DNA of 49,429 nt from an uncultured bacterium (GTDB lineage Bacteria; Desulfobacterota; Desulfobaccia; Desulfobaccales; 0-14-0-80-60-11), in assembly GCA_937943575.1 (NCBI GenBank), contig CALEAV010000029.1, positions 1-49,429 on the forward strand. Direction: 5' to 3'. The notes under the pieces are model-generated. The model was not told the origin of the DNA. It ran no database searches and saw only the letters and a list, made by a program, of their open reading frames with translations. Shown one piece after another: positions 32,062-40,433 of the stretch (positions within the stretch are counted from its first letter, which is position 1; the number at the start of each line of letters is the position of its first letter). A program made the position numbers and the translations under genes.

Positions 32062-33252
32062 ATGGGGATCGCCTATTTTGACCATGCCGCCGCCACCCCG
32101 GTGAGGCCGGAGGTCCTGGAGGAGATGCTCCCCTATTTCCGGGAGCGTTTCGGCAACCCCTCGGCGGTCTATGATTTGGGGAGTGAGATCAAGGAGGTGC
32201 TGGAGGAGCAGCGGGCCAAGGTGGCCCGGCTCATCGGGGCCAAGCCCCAGGAGATCATCTTCACCTCCTCCGGGGCCGAGGCCAACAATCTGGCCGTCAA
32301 GGGCGCGGCGCTGGCGCACCTCAAGAAGGGGCGGCATGTCATCGTCTCCGGCATCGAGCACCATTCGGTGCTGAACGCCGCCCGCTATCTGGAGAAGTTC
32401 CACGATTTTGAGGCCACCTTCCTGCCGGTGGACCGGTATGGCCAGGTGGATCCGGAGCGGCTGCAAAAGGCCATCACCCCGGCCACGGTGCTGGTCTCCA
32501 TCCAGGTGGCCAGCAACGAAATCGGCACCATCCAGGAGGTGGCCGAGCTGGCCAAGGTCTGCCGGGAAGCGGGGGTGCTCTTCCACACCGACGCGGTGGC
32601 CGCGGCAGGGCAGATTCCCCTGGACGTGGAGGTGCTGGGAGTGGATCTCCTCACCCTCTCCGGCCCGGCCCTGGGGGGCCCCAAGGGGGTGGGCGCCCTC
32701 TACTTCCGCCGGCGCCTGCGGCTGGTGCCCCAGATCCACGGCGGCATCCAGGAGGACGGCCGCCGGGGCGGCACGGAGAACATCCCCGGCATCGTGGGGC
32801 TGGGAAAGGCGGCGGAGCTCACCCAGGCGGAGCTGGCGGCCAAGGGGCCGTATTTGGCTGGCCTGCGGGAGAAGCTGGTGGCAGGGGTCCTCGGCTCCGT
32901 GCCCGAGGCCATCTACACCGGGCACCCGGAAAAGCGCCTGCCCGGCCACGCCAGCTTCTGCTTTGAGGGGGTGGAGGGGGAGGCCCTGGTGTTTCTCCTG
33001 AGCCGCCAGGGGGTGTATGCCAACACCGGCTCGGCCTGCGCCTCCAAGGCCCTGAAGGTGTCGCCGGTCCTGTGCGCCATCGGCCTCACTCCGGCGGTGG
33101 CCCAGGGCTCCCTGGTCTTCACCCTGGAGACGGGCAACACCGACGCCGACCTGGAGGCGGTCTTCACCCATCTGCCCCCGGCGGTGGCCCGGCTGCGGTC
33201 CTTTTCGCCGGTGTGGCACAAGAAGATGGCCGCCCAGGGCGCAGCCCTATGA
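32062..33252 (+). CDS. IscS/NifS-like aminotransferase-V protein lacking the PLP lysine
   Basis: 396 residues, AAGGAG ribosome site. The overall match to group I cysteine desulfurases is strong: YFDHAAATPV, RFGNPSAVY, SSGAEANNLA, the IEHHSVL histidine block, and the flexible-loop cysteine C326 in NTGSACAS. But the lysine that holds PLP (SGHK-x2-GPKG in E. coli IscS) is A203 in SGPALGGPKG, with P202 replacing the His before it. The PLP-contacting Gln of DATQSVG is A180 in DAVAAAG; D177 is kept. Archaeoglobus fulgidus IscS is a known homologue also lacking this lysine. A normal desulfurase cycle is unlikely. It sits between tusA-like and rrf2 genes, the latter overlapping by ATGA. Confidence 0.9.
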   Translation: MGIAYFDHAAATPVRPEVLEEMLPYFRERFGNPSAVYDLGSEIKEVLEEQRAKVARLIGAKPQEIIFTSSGAEANNLAVKGAALAHLKKGRHVIVSGIEHHSVLNAARYLEKFHDFEATFLPVDRYGQVDPERLQKAITPATVLVSIQVASNEIGTIQEVAELAKVCREAGVLFHTDAVAAAGQIPLDVEVLGVDLLTLSGPALGGPKGVGALYFRRRLRLVPQIHGGIQEDGRRGGTENIPGIVGLGKAAELTQAELAAKGPYLAGLREKLVAGVLGSVPEAIYTGHPEKRLPGHASFCFEGVEGEALVFLLSRQGVYANTGSACASKALKVSPVLCAIGLTPAVAQGSLVFTLETGNTDADLEAVFTHLPPAVARLRSFSPVWHKKMAAQGAAL

Positions 33253-33680
33253 AGCTTTCGGCCCGCAGCCGCTACGGAGCCCGGCTGCTTTTGGATGTGG
33301 CCCGGCACGGCCAGAACCGGCCGGTGCACCTGACGGAGGTGGCCCGGCGGGAGGAGCTGCCCCTCAAGTTCCTGGAGCAGATCGCCATCCCCTTGCGGCA
33401 GGCCGGGGTCCTGAAAAGCGTCCGGGGCCCTAAGGGAGGCTACCTTCTGGCCCGGCCGCCGACGGAGATCAGCCTGGCGGAGGTGGTGCGGCTGCTGGAG
33501 GGCGAAGAGCTGATCGACTGCCTGGCCGACGCCAGCCTGTGCCATCGGGTGGGGACCTGCCCTACCCGCCGGGTCTGGCAGGAGGCGGGCCAGGCCTTTT
33601 ATGACAAACTGCAAAGCATCACCCTGGCCGACCTCCTCACGCCGGGCCAGGGGCTGTGGGAGGATACAGGAGATGTATAG
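33249..33680 (+). CDS. Rrf2-family transcriptional regulator (IscR-like)
   Basis: 143 residues; ATG 33249 overlaps the IscS-like stop (ATGA). The winged helix runs MKLSARSRYGARLLLDVARH ... LPLKFLEQIAIPLRQAGVLKSVRGPKGGYLLARP, the Rrf2 signature. C91, C98 and C104 correspond to the three IscR Fe-S ligands (C-x5-C-x5-C), here spaced x6 and x5, so cluster binding is plausible. It probably senses Fe-S status and controls its own operon through the palindrome at 31745-31757. The 3' end overlaps iscU by 8 nt. Confidence 0.92.
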   Translation: MKLSARSRYGARLLLDVARHGQNRPVHLTEVARREELPLKFLEQIAIPLRQAGVLKSVRGPKGGYLLARPPTEISLAEVVRLLEGEELIDCLADASLCHRVGTCPTRRVWQEAGQAFYDKLQSITLADLLTPGQGLWEDTGDV

Positions 33681-34050
33681 CCCCATTGTCATGGAGCATT
33701 TCAACCATCCCCGGAACGCCGGGGTGATGGAGGATGCCGACGGCATCGGCGAGGTGGGGAATCCCGCCTGCGGCGACATGATGACCTTTTACATCAAGGT
33801 CAAAGATGGTAGAATTGTCGATATCAAATTCCAGACGTTCGGATGTGTAGCTGCCATCGCGGTGTCCAGCATGGTGAGCGAGATGGCCAAGGGCAAGACG
33901 CTGGAGGAAGCCTCCCGGATCACCAACAAGGAGGTGGCCGACGTTCTGGGGGGCCTGCCCAAGAACAAGCTGCACTGCTCCAATCTGGGGGCGGACGCCC
34001 TGGCCCGGGCCATCGAGGACTACCGCCGCAGGCACGGCCTCGCCGACTGA
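33673..34050 (+). CDS. iscU: Fe-S cluster scaffold IscU/NifU-N-type
   Basis: 125 residues from ATG 33673, with GGAGG nine nt upstream inside the rrf2 gene. All scaffold ligands are present: C33 and D35 in GNPACGD, C58 in FGCVAA, C102 in LHCSNL. The LPPVK recognition motif for HscA is not intact (GLPKNKLHC), as in NifU-like scaffolds, and no hscA/hscB genes are nearby. It assembles [2Fe-2S]/[4Fe-4S] clusters from iron and sulfur. The usual sulfur donor IscS is replaced here by a homologue lacking the PLP lysine, so sulfur may come from sulfide or from the TusA-like carrier. Confidence 0.94.
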   Translation: MYSPIVMEHFNHPRNAGVMEDADGIGEVGNPACGDMMTFYIKVKDGRIVDIKFQTFGCVAAIAVSSMVSEMAKGKTLEEASRITNKEVADVLGGLPKNKLHCSNLGADALARAIEDYRRRHGLAD

Positions 34051-34328
34051 CGAAAGGAAGACAGGTTTGCCTGAGAGAAGTCCTGATGGGGGCGGCACCG
34101 GCGGATGGTCCGCCGTTTTTCCCCCGGGTCCTTCCTTTGCCGGTCCGCCTCCGTCTCCCCCTCCGGGCGGGTGGAGCGCCACCGGGGTCCCCCCCGGGAC
34201 CCCGCCGGCAAGGTGTGGCCACCCGCCTGCTCAATTTCCTCACCCCTCCCCCTCACGCTCCCACTCCCTGCTTTGCCCGGTCATCCCGGGCTGGAGGTCG
34301 CTAAACCTGTGCCCCAAGGAGGAGCCTC

Positions 34329-35081
34329 ATGACCCGTGTCTTGCCGCTGGAGGATGCCCTGTTGCGCATGCAGCGGGACCTGAAACGGGCCCTGGCCAAA
34401 GACCCCAGACAGATCCGCTGGGGCATGGTCATCGATCTGTCCCGCTGCATCGGCTGCCACGCCTGTACCTTGGGCTGCGTGGCGGAGAACAAGCTGCCGC
34501 CGGGGGTGGTCTACCGGGTGGTGGTGGAAGAGGAAATGGGCCATTACCCCATGGTGCGCTGGCGCTTTGTGCCCCGGCCCTGCCTTCACTGCCAGAACCC
34601 GCCCTGCACCAAGGTCTGCCCCGTCCACGCCACCTACTCGGATGAGCAGGGGGTGGTGCGGGTGGACTACAACAAATGCATCGGCTGCCGCTACTGTCTG
34701 GTGGCCTGCCCCTATGCCGCCCGCACCTCGGACTTCGGGGAGCGCTACACCAACGACACGCCGGAGCTGCCGGGCAAGCTCTTCGGCCGCCGGGCCGCCT
34801 TCGCCGGCTATGAACAGCGCCTCTCGGCGGAATACGGCCGGCGCTGGCCGGACCGCAACGGCGGCTCGCCCTTCGGCAACGCCCGCAAATGCCATTTCTG
34901 CCTGCACCGGCTCAAGGTGGGGATGCTCCCCGCCTGTGTCACCTCCTGCATCGGCCGGGCCACCATCTTCGGCGACCGCACCGACCCGGAAAGCCTCATC
35001 TTTGAGGCCCTGGGCTCGCCCCGCCTCTTCCGCCTCAAGGAGGAGCTGGGCACCCAGCCGGCGGTCTATTACCTGAAATAA
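34329..35081 (+). CDS. Electron-transfer subunit with four [4Fe-4S] clusters (TtrB/PhsB/NrfC type)
   Basis: 250 residues, AAGGAGGAG six nt before ATG 34329. Four Cys groups are visible: CIGCHACTLGC, CLHCQNPPCTKVCP, CIGCRYCLVACP and CHFCLHRLKVGMLPACVTSC. It links the molybdopterin subunit to the membrane subunit. There is no own Tat signal, so it is presumably exported as a complex with the Tat-bearing catalytic subunit. It is the first gene of a five-gene operon (B-C-A order, then fmdE and moeA-like). About 280 nt separate it from iscU, and I see no clear promoter there. Confidence 0.92.
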   Translation: MTRVLPLEDALLRMQRDLKRALAKDPRQIRWGMVIDLSRCIGCHACTLGCVAENKLPPGVVYRVVVEEEMGHYPMVRWRFVPRPCLHCQNPPCTKVCPVHATYSDEQGVVRVDYNKCIGCRYCLVACPYAARTSDFGERYTNDTPELPGKLFGRRAAFAGYEQRLSAEYGRRWPDRNGGSPFGNARKCHFCLHRLKVGMLPACVTSCIGRATIFGDRTDPESLIFEALGSPRLFRLKEELGTQPAVYYLK

Positions 35082-35093
35082 AGGGGGGCGGAG

Positions 35094-36335
35094 ATGAACG
35101 ACAACCGCTACTACAAGATTCTGGTGGGTTTGGCGGTGGCGGGTCTGATTATCGGCACCTGGGGGGTGGCCAATGTCATTCTCTACGGCAAGCGGGCCAC
35201 CGCCCTGGGGTCGTATGTGCCCTGGGGCCTGTGGGTGGCGGTCTATCTCTTCTTTCTGGGCCTCACCGCCGGCGCCTTTCTCATCACCATCCTCACCTAC
35301 GTCTTCCGGGTCAAGATCTTCGCGCCCATCGGGCCCCTGTCGGCCTTCACCGTGCTGGTGGCCATCACCTGCGAGGTGATCATCATCAGCTTTGATCTGG
35401 GACATTTTTCCCGGGTCTGGCGCTTTGTGGTGAACCCCGGCTGGACCTCCATGATCTTCTGGATGGGCGTCTTCACCAACGCCATGATTATCATCTACGC
35501 CCTGGAACTGTACTTTCTCCTGCGAAGGAACCTGGTGGAGGGGGCTCAGCGGGAGGGCACCCCGGCCCGCTGGCTCTACCGCCTGCTGAGCTTCGGCAAG
35601 ACGGAGTTCACCGAGGCGGACCATGTGGCGGATCACCGGCGGGTGCGCCTCCTGTCCATCATCAGCCTGCCGGTGGGGCTCATCTTCTACGGCATCAACG
35701 GCGCCATCTTCGCCATTCTCCTGAACCGCCCCATCTGGAACGGCGCCCTGACCCCGCTGCTGTTCATCGTCACCGCGCTCCTCTCCGGCGGGGCCCTCAC
35801 CACCTTCCTCACCTACATCTTCAAGATCGACGACGCCCTGGTCCACTACCTGGGGCACGTGATCCGCTTCCTGCTGGTGGTGTTTCTTTTTCTGGAGGCC
35901 CTGCAGTTCTTCGTGGGCTACAAAACCGGGATGGTCATCAACCGGGCTTCCCTGGATATCATCGCCTTCGGGCCCTACTGGTGGGTCTTCTGGGTGGTGC
36001 ACATCCTCCTGGGGAGCGCCGTGCCCCTGTATCTCCTGTCTTTCCGGCACGAGAGCGCCCATGCGGTGGCCGCCGCCTGCTTCCTCATCATCATCACCTT
36101 CATCGCCGTGCGCCTCAACTTTGTCATCCCGGACCAGGCGGTCTACAAGCTGGAGGGGCTGGAGGCCACTTTCTACCATTGGCGCCTGAGAACGGACCAG
36201 TATTTCCCCAACCTCAACGAATGGCTGGTGAGCCTGTGGGTGTTTTCCCTGGGGCTGTTGGCCTTCATGCTGGGGTCCAGATACCTCCCCATCGTCAGTG
36301 CCGGCAAAGGAGAAGCCCACCATGTCGAAGCCTGA
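35094..36335 (+). CDS. NrfD/TtrC/PsrC-type quinone-interacting membrane subunit
   Basis: 413 residues with about ten transmembrane helices, GGGGGCGGAG ribosome site. The first helix starts ILVGLAVAGLIIGTWGVANV, then ALGSYVPWGLWVAVYLFFLGLTAGAF, the conserved quinone-pocket region of NrfD-like proteins. Acidic and His residues in later helices (DDALVHYLGHVIRF) fit proton or quinone chemistry. It carries no heme. It exchanges electrons between the quinone pool and the Fe-S subunit. It overlaps the start of the catalytic subunit gene by 14 nt. Confidence 0.92.
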   Translation: MNDNRYYKILVGLAVAGLIIGTWGVANVILYGKRATALGSYVPWGLWVAVYLFFLGLTAGAFLITILTYVFRVKIFAPIGPLSAFTVLVAITCEVIIISFDLGHFSRVWRFVVNPGWTSMIFWMGVFTNAMIIIYALELYFLLRRNLVEGAQREGTPARWLYRLLSFGKTEFTEADHVADHRRVRLLSIISLPVGLIFYGINGAIFAILLNRPIWNGALTPLLFIVTALLSGGALTTFLTYIFKIDDALVHYLGHVIRFLLVVFLFLEALQFFVGYKTGMVINRASLDIIAFGPYWWVFWVVHILLGSAVPLYLLSFRHESAHAVAAACFLIIITFIAVRLNFVIPDQAVYKLEGLEATFYHWRLRTDQYFPNLNEWLVSLWVFSLGLLAFMLGSRYLPIVSAGKGEAHHVEA

Positions 36336-39300
36336 GTTCCTCGCTCCCGATAACGACCTCCTGGAGATGATGCACAAGCCCCTGGACCGCCGGGACTTTC
36401 TCAAGTGCTCGGCGCTGCTGGGGGGGTCGGTGGCGGCCCTGGGCTGCCTGCCCCGCCTGGGCTGGGCGGCGGAGGGCCGTTCCCCCGTCTTTGACGTGGG
36501 CGACGCCTACGTGCACCATCGGCCGGAAAACCAGATCTACTCCGTCTGCCAGCAGTGCAACACCAACTGCGGCATCAAGGTGAAGCTGGTGGACGGCCTG
36601 GTGGCCAAGATTGACGGCAACCCCTACAGCCCCTGGACCATGACACCGCAGCTCCCCTACACCACGCCCATCGCCCAGGCGGCCACGGTGGAGGGGGCCA
36701 TCTGCCCCAAAGGCCAGGCGGGCATCCAGACCCTCTATGACCCCTACCGGCTGGTGAAGGTCCTGAAGCGGGCCGGCAAGCGGGGCGAAAACAAGTGGCA
36801 GACCATCTCCTTTGAGCAGGCCATCACCGAGATCGTGGAGGGGGGCGACCTCTTCGGCGAAGGCCACGTGGAGGGCCTGAAGGACATCATTGTGCTGCGG
36901 GATCCCAAGATCGCCGCCGAGCTGGCCGCCGACGCCGAGCTGGTGGCGGCCAAAAAGATGGATCTGGCGGCCTTCAAGCAGAAGCACAGGGACAACCTCA
37001 AATACCTCATCGACCCGGATCACCCCGACCTGGGCCCCAAGAACAACCAGTTCTGCCTCCAGTGGGGGCGGCTCAAGTCCGGGCGCAGCGAGCTCCTGAA
37101 GCGTCTGGTGGGCAGCGCCATGGGCTCAGTGAACACCCACGGCCACACCACGGTGTGCCAGGGGTCGTTGTATTTCACCTGCAAGGCCATGAGCGACCAG
37201 TTCGTGGAGGGCAAGTTCACCGGCGGCAGCAAATTCTACTGGCAGGCGGACACCGGCAATGCCGAGTTCATCCTCTTTGTGGGCGCCAACCTCTACGAGG
37301 GCAACTACGGGCCGCCCCTGCGCTCGGTGAAGATCACCAACGGCCTCATCGACGGCCGCCTGAAAATCGCGGTGGTGGACCCCCGCTGCAACAAGGCCGC
37401 CTCCCGGGCCTGGAAGTGGCTGCCGGTGCGGCCCCAGGGGGTGGCCGCCGTGGGCCTGGGGATGATGAACTGGATCATCGAAAACCAGCGCTACGATGCC
37501 CGCTACCTGGCCAATGCCAACAAGGCCGCGGCCATGGCCGACAACGAGCCCACCTGGACCCAGACCGCCTGGCTGGTGAAGCTGAAGGACGGCCAGCCCA
37601 CCACCTTCCTCCGGGGCTCCGATCTGGGCCTGCCCACCCAGAAGCGGCCCAAGAAGGATGGCGGCGAATGGGACTTCGACCCCTTTGTGGTCTTCAAGGA
37701 CGGCAAGTTCGTCCCCTTTGACCCCAACAGCGAGACCGAGCCGGCGGAGGGCGAGCTGCTGGTGGACACCGAGGTGCCGGGCAAAGGAATCAAGGTGAAG
37801 AGCGTCTTCCAGATCCTCAAGGACACGGTCACCGCCAGAAAGCTCAGCGAGTGGGCCGAGCTGGCCGGGGTCAGGACCATCGACCTGGAAGATCTGGCCC
37901 GGGAATTCACCAGCCACGGCAAAAAGGCGGTGGCGGACGTCCACCGGGGCGTCTCCCAGAACACCTCGGGCTTCTACAACGTCCTCATCTACATGACCCT
38001 GAACACCCTCATCGGCAACCACGACTGGATGGGCGGCCTGGCCAAGGCCACCACCTACAACCTCGACGGCAGCATGGAGGGCAAGCCCTTTGACCTCACC
38101 AAGCAGAAGGGCAAGCTGAAGCCCTGGGGCATCTCCATCATCCGGCATGAAGCGGTCTATGACAAGACCACCCTCTTTAACGGCTTTCCGGCCAAGCGGG
38201 TGTGGTATCCCTTTGCCAGCGACATCTACCAGGAGATCATCCCCAGCGCCGGGGACATGTACCCCTACCAGATCAAGGCCCTGTTTCTCTACATGGGCTC
38301 TCCGGTGTACGCCCTGCCGGCGGGGCACAAGCATGTGGAGATCCTCCTGGACCCCAAAAAGATCCCCCTCATCTTTGCGTCGGACATCGTCATCGGCGAA
38401 ACCAGCATGTACGCCGACTACATCTTCCCGGACCTCACCTACCTGGAGCGCTGGGAGTTCTCCGGCTCCCATCCCTCCGTCACGCCCAAGGTGGCGCCCT
38501 TCCGGCAGCCGGTCTCGGCCCCCCTCACCGACACGGTGACGGTCTTCGGCGAGAAGATGCCCCTGTCCCTGGAGGCCCTGGTCCTGGGGCTGGCGGAAAA
38601 GCTCCAGCTCCCGGGCTTCGGGGAGGACGCCTTCGGGCCGGGTCTGCACCTGAAGCGGGAGGAGGACATGTACCTGCGCATGGTGGCCAACATCGCCTTC
38701 GGCGACAAACCGGACGGCTCCGAGATGGTGCCGGCGGCGGATGCCGAGGAGATGCGCATCTTCAGGGAGGCCCGGCGCCACCTGCCGCCCACGGTCTACG
38801 ATTACGACCGCTGGCAGAAGGCGGTGGGCCCCGAGCTCTGGCCCCGGGTGGTCTATGTCCTCAACCGGGGCGGCCGCTTCCAGGATTATCAGAAAGCCTA
38901 CAAGGACCGGCAGCTGGCCAACAAATACGGCAAGATGGTGGGCATCTACTTCGACAAACTGGCCACCACCAAAAACTCCATGACCGGCAAGCCTTACGTG
39001 CCCCATGTGGCCTATATCGAGGGGCCCCATGACTGTCTGGGCCGGAAGCTCACCGATGAGGCGGAGGGCTACGACCTCACCCTCATCACCTACCGGCATA
39101 TCGTCCACACCAAATCCCGCACCCCGGGGAATTACTGGCTGCAGGCGGTGTATCCGGAGAACTTCATCGACATCTCCCCGGTGGACGCCCGGCGCCTGGG
39201 GCTTAGGTCCGGGGATCGGGTCAAGGTGGTCTCGCCCACCAACCAGGACGGGGTCTGGGACCTGGGCCACGGCTGGAAGAAGCCCATGATCGGCAGGGTC

Positions 39301-39546
39301 AAGATCCACGAGGGCATCCGGCCGGGGGTCATCGGCTTCACCCTGGGGCACGGCCATTGGGCCTACGGCGCCGAACCGGTGCTCATCGACGGGGTGCGCG
39401 TCAAGGGCGACCGCCGCCGGGCCACCGGGATTCACGCCAACGCCGCCATGCGGGTGGACCCGGTCCTGAAAAACACCGGCCTGGTGGACCCGGTGGGCGG
39501 CAGCGCGGTCTTTTATCAGAGCCAGGTGAAACTGGTCAAGGTATAG
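36322..39546 (+). CDS. Tat-exported molybdopterin oxidoreductase, TtrA/ArrA/SrdA-like catalytic subunit
   Basis: 1074 residues from ATG 36322 (AAGGAG 9 nt upstream; GTG 36298 is weaker). A Tat signal has R23-R24-D-F-L-K and a hydrophobic stretch, so the enzyme faces the periplasm. The [4Fe-4S] ligands are C76, C79, C83 and C128 (CQQCNTNC ... AICPKG). THGHTTVCQGS places C279 at the likely Mo-coordinating position, as in sulfur/arsenate-type members rather than Ser or Asp enzymes. The length above 1000 residues and the accessory inserts resemble tetrathionate, arsenate or selenate reductases. The substrate cannot be fixed from sequence: tetrathionate or a polysulfur compound is the first guess. 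An arsenate role is possible given the ars operon 21 kb away. Confidence 0.9.
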   Translation: MSKPEFLAPDNDLLEMMHKPLDRRDFLKCSALLGGSVAALGCLPRLGWAAEGRSPVFDVGDAYVHHRPENQIYSVCQQCNTNCGIKVKLVDGLVAKIDGNPYSPWTMTPQLPYTTPIAQAATVEGAICPKGQAGIQTLYDPYRLVKVLKRAGKRGENKWQTISFEQAITEIVEGGDLFGEGHVEGLKDIIVLRDPKIAAELAADAELVAAKKMDLAAFKQKHRDNLKYLIDPDHPDLGPKNNQFCLQWGRLKSGRSELLKRLVGSAMGSVNTHGHTTVCQGSLYFTCKAMSDQFVEGKFTGGSKFYWQADTGNAEFILFVGANLYEGNYGPPLRSVKITNGLIDGRLKIAVVDPRCNKAASRAWKWLPVRPQGVAAVGLGMMNWIIENQRYDARYLANANKAAAMADNEPTWTQTAWLVKLKDGQPTTFLRGSDLGLPTQKRPKKDGGEWDFDPFVVFKDGKFVPFDPNSETEPAEGELLVDTEVPGKGIKVKSVFQILKDTVTARKLSEWAELAGVRTIDLEDLAREFTSHGKKAVADVHRGVSQNTSGFYNVLIYMTLNTLIGNHDWMGGLAKATTYNLDGSMEGKPFDLTKQKGKLKPWGISIIRHEAVYDKTTLFNGFPAKRVWYPFASDIYQEIIPSAGDMYPYQIKALFLYMGSPVYALPAGHKHVEILLDPKKIPLIFASDIVIGETSMYADYIFPDLTYLERWEFSGSHPSVTPKVAPFRQPVSAPLTDTVTVFGEKMPLSLEALVLGLAEKLQLPGFGEDAFGPGLHLKREEDMYLRMVANIAFGDKPDGSEMVPAADAEEMRIFREARRHLPPTVYDYDRWQKAVGPELWPRVVYVLNRGGRFQDYQKAYKDRQLANKYGKMVGIYFDKLATTKNSMTGKPYVPHVAYIEGPHDCLGRKLTDEAEGYDLTLITYRHIVHTKSRTPGNYWLQAVYPENFIDISPVDARRLGLRSGDRVKVVSPTNQDGVWDLGHGWKKPMIGRVKIHEGIRPGVIGFTLGHGHWAYGAEPVLIDGVRVKGDRRRATGIHANAAMRVDPVLKNTGLVDPVGGSAVFYQSQVKLVKV

Positions 39547-39725
39547 TAGAGATATCAGGGACCTGCAGGGCGGCAGGGAGGCGGGAAGGGGAGGGCGCTG
39601 GGGACGCACCTTGCCGGGGCCGGTCTCCGGCACCCCTCCCGCCCCCGGGCGGCCGCGGACACACAGGGAAGGGGATGGAAGGGCGGGAATCCTGCGCTCC
39701 TGCCTCCCGGGGGGGAGAAGGGACG

Positions 39726-40433
39726 ATGTTTGACGAGCTGCTGGCGGCCTCGGCCGCGGCCCACGGGCATCTGTGCCCCGGGCAGGTGGTGGGGGTCCGC
39801 CTGGCTCTGCTGGGTCTGCGCCTCCACGGCCTGGCGGTCCCCCCCACCCTGGCCCAGCTGAAGGACCTCATCGTCTATGTGGAAATGGACCGGTGCGCCG
39901 GGGATGCGGTGGCCTACGTCACCGGGGTGCGGCTGGGCCGCCGCTCCCTCAAGTTTGTGGATTACGGCATCATGGCCGCCACCTTCGTGAATCTCCGGAC
40001 CGGCCGGGCCTACCGCATCCTCTCCACGGAAGAGTCCCGGGACCTGGCGGCTTTGTATGCCCCCGAGGAGACCGACAAGGTGCGCCGGCAGCTCATCGCC
40101 TACCGGCGCATGCCCGACAGCGTGCTTTTCCGGGTGCAGGAGGTGGAGGTGCAGCTCAGGGAGGTGGACCTGCCGGGCCCCACCCGGGCCAAGGCGGTCT
40201 GCAGCGCCTGCGGGCAGGTGGTGCGGGACGGCCGGGAGGTGCGGCTTAACGGCCGGGTGCTCTGCCGTCCCTGCACCGGCGAGGCCTATTTCCGCCGGCC
40301 CCGGGAGATCGCCTGGCCGGAGATGAACTGGGCCCCCGGCCCCCTCCCCCCGCTCTCCCTGGAGAACCTGAATCCTCCCCGGCTGACGTCAGCCTCTGAG
40401 GACGACCATGATCAAGAAGATTCCCTTGTCTGA
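39726..40433 (+). CDS. FmdE-family protein with C-terminal zinc ribbon
   Basis: 235 residues from ATG 39726 behind GGAGAAGGG. The N-terminal FmdE domain has HGHLC17PG and the second Cys block MDRC57AGD, the pattern of proteins linked to formylmethanofuran dehydrogenase and other Mo/W enzymes. A zinc ribbon follows (CSAC ... CRPC, about 160-185), then an acidic tail. It is cytosolic. It lies 179 nt after the catalytic molybdoenzyme gene and overlaps the moeA-like gene by 26 nt, which suggests a role in cofactor supply or maturation of this enzyme. The biochemical role of FmdE is not established. Confidence 0.9.
   Translation: MFDELLAASAAAHGHLCPGQVVGVRLALLGLRLHGLAVPPTLAQLKDLIVYVEMDRCAGDAVAYVTGVRLGRRSLKFVDYGIMAATFVNLRTGRAYRILSTEESRDLAALYAPEETDKVRRQLIAYRRMPDSVLFRVQEVEVQLREVDLPGPTRAKAVCSACGQVVRDGREVRLNGRVLCRPCTGEAYFRRPREIAWPEMNWAPGPLPPLSLENLNPPRLTSASEDDHDQEDSLV

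Noticed and set aside
34281-36404. 707-codon minus-strand open frame opposite the Fe-S and NrfD genes
   Set aside because: Shadow of two well-supported plus-strand genes; translation is low-complexity.
37126-39633. 835-codon minus-strand open frame opposite the molybdoenzyme gene
   Set aside because: Antisense shadow: low-complexity Val/Gly/His/Asp-rich translation with no domain, while the plus strand encodes an unmistakable molybdopterin enzyme.
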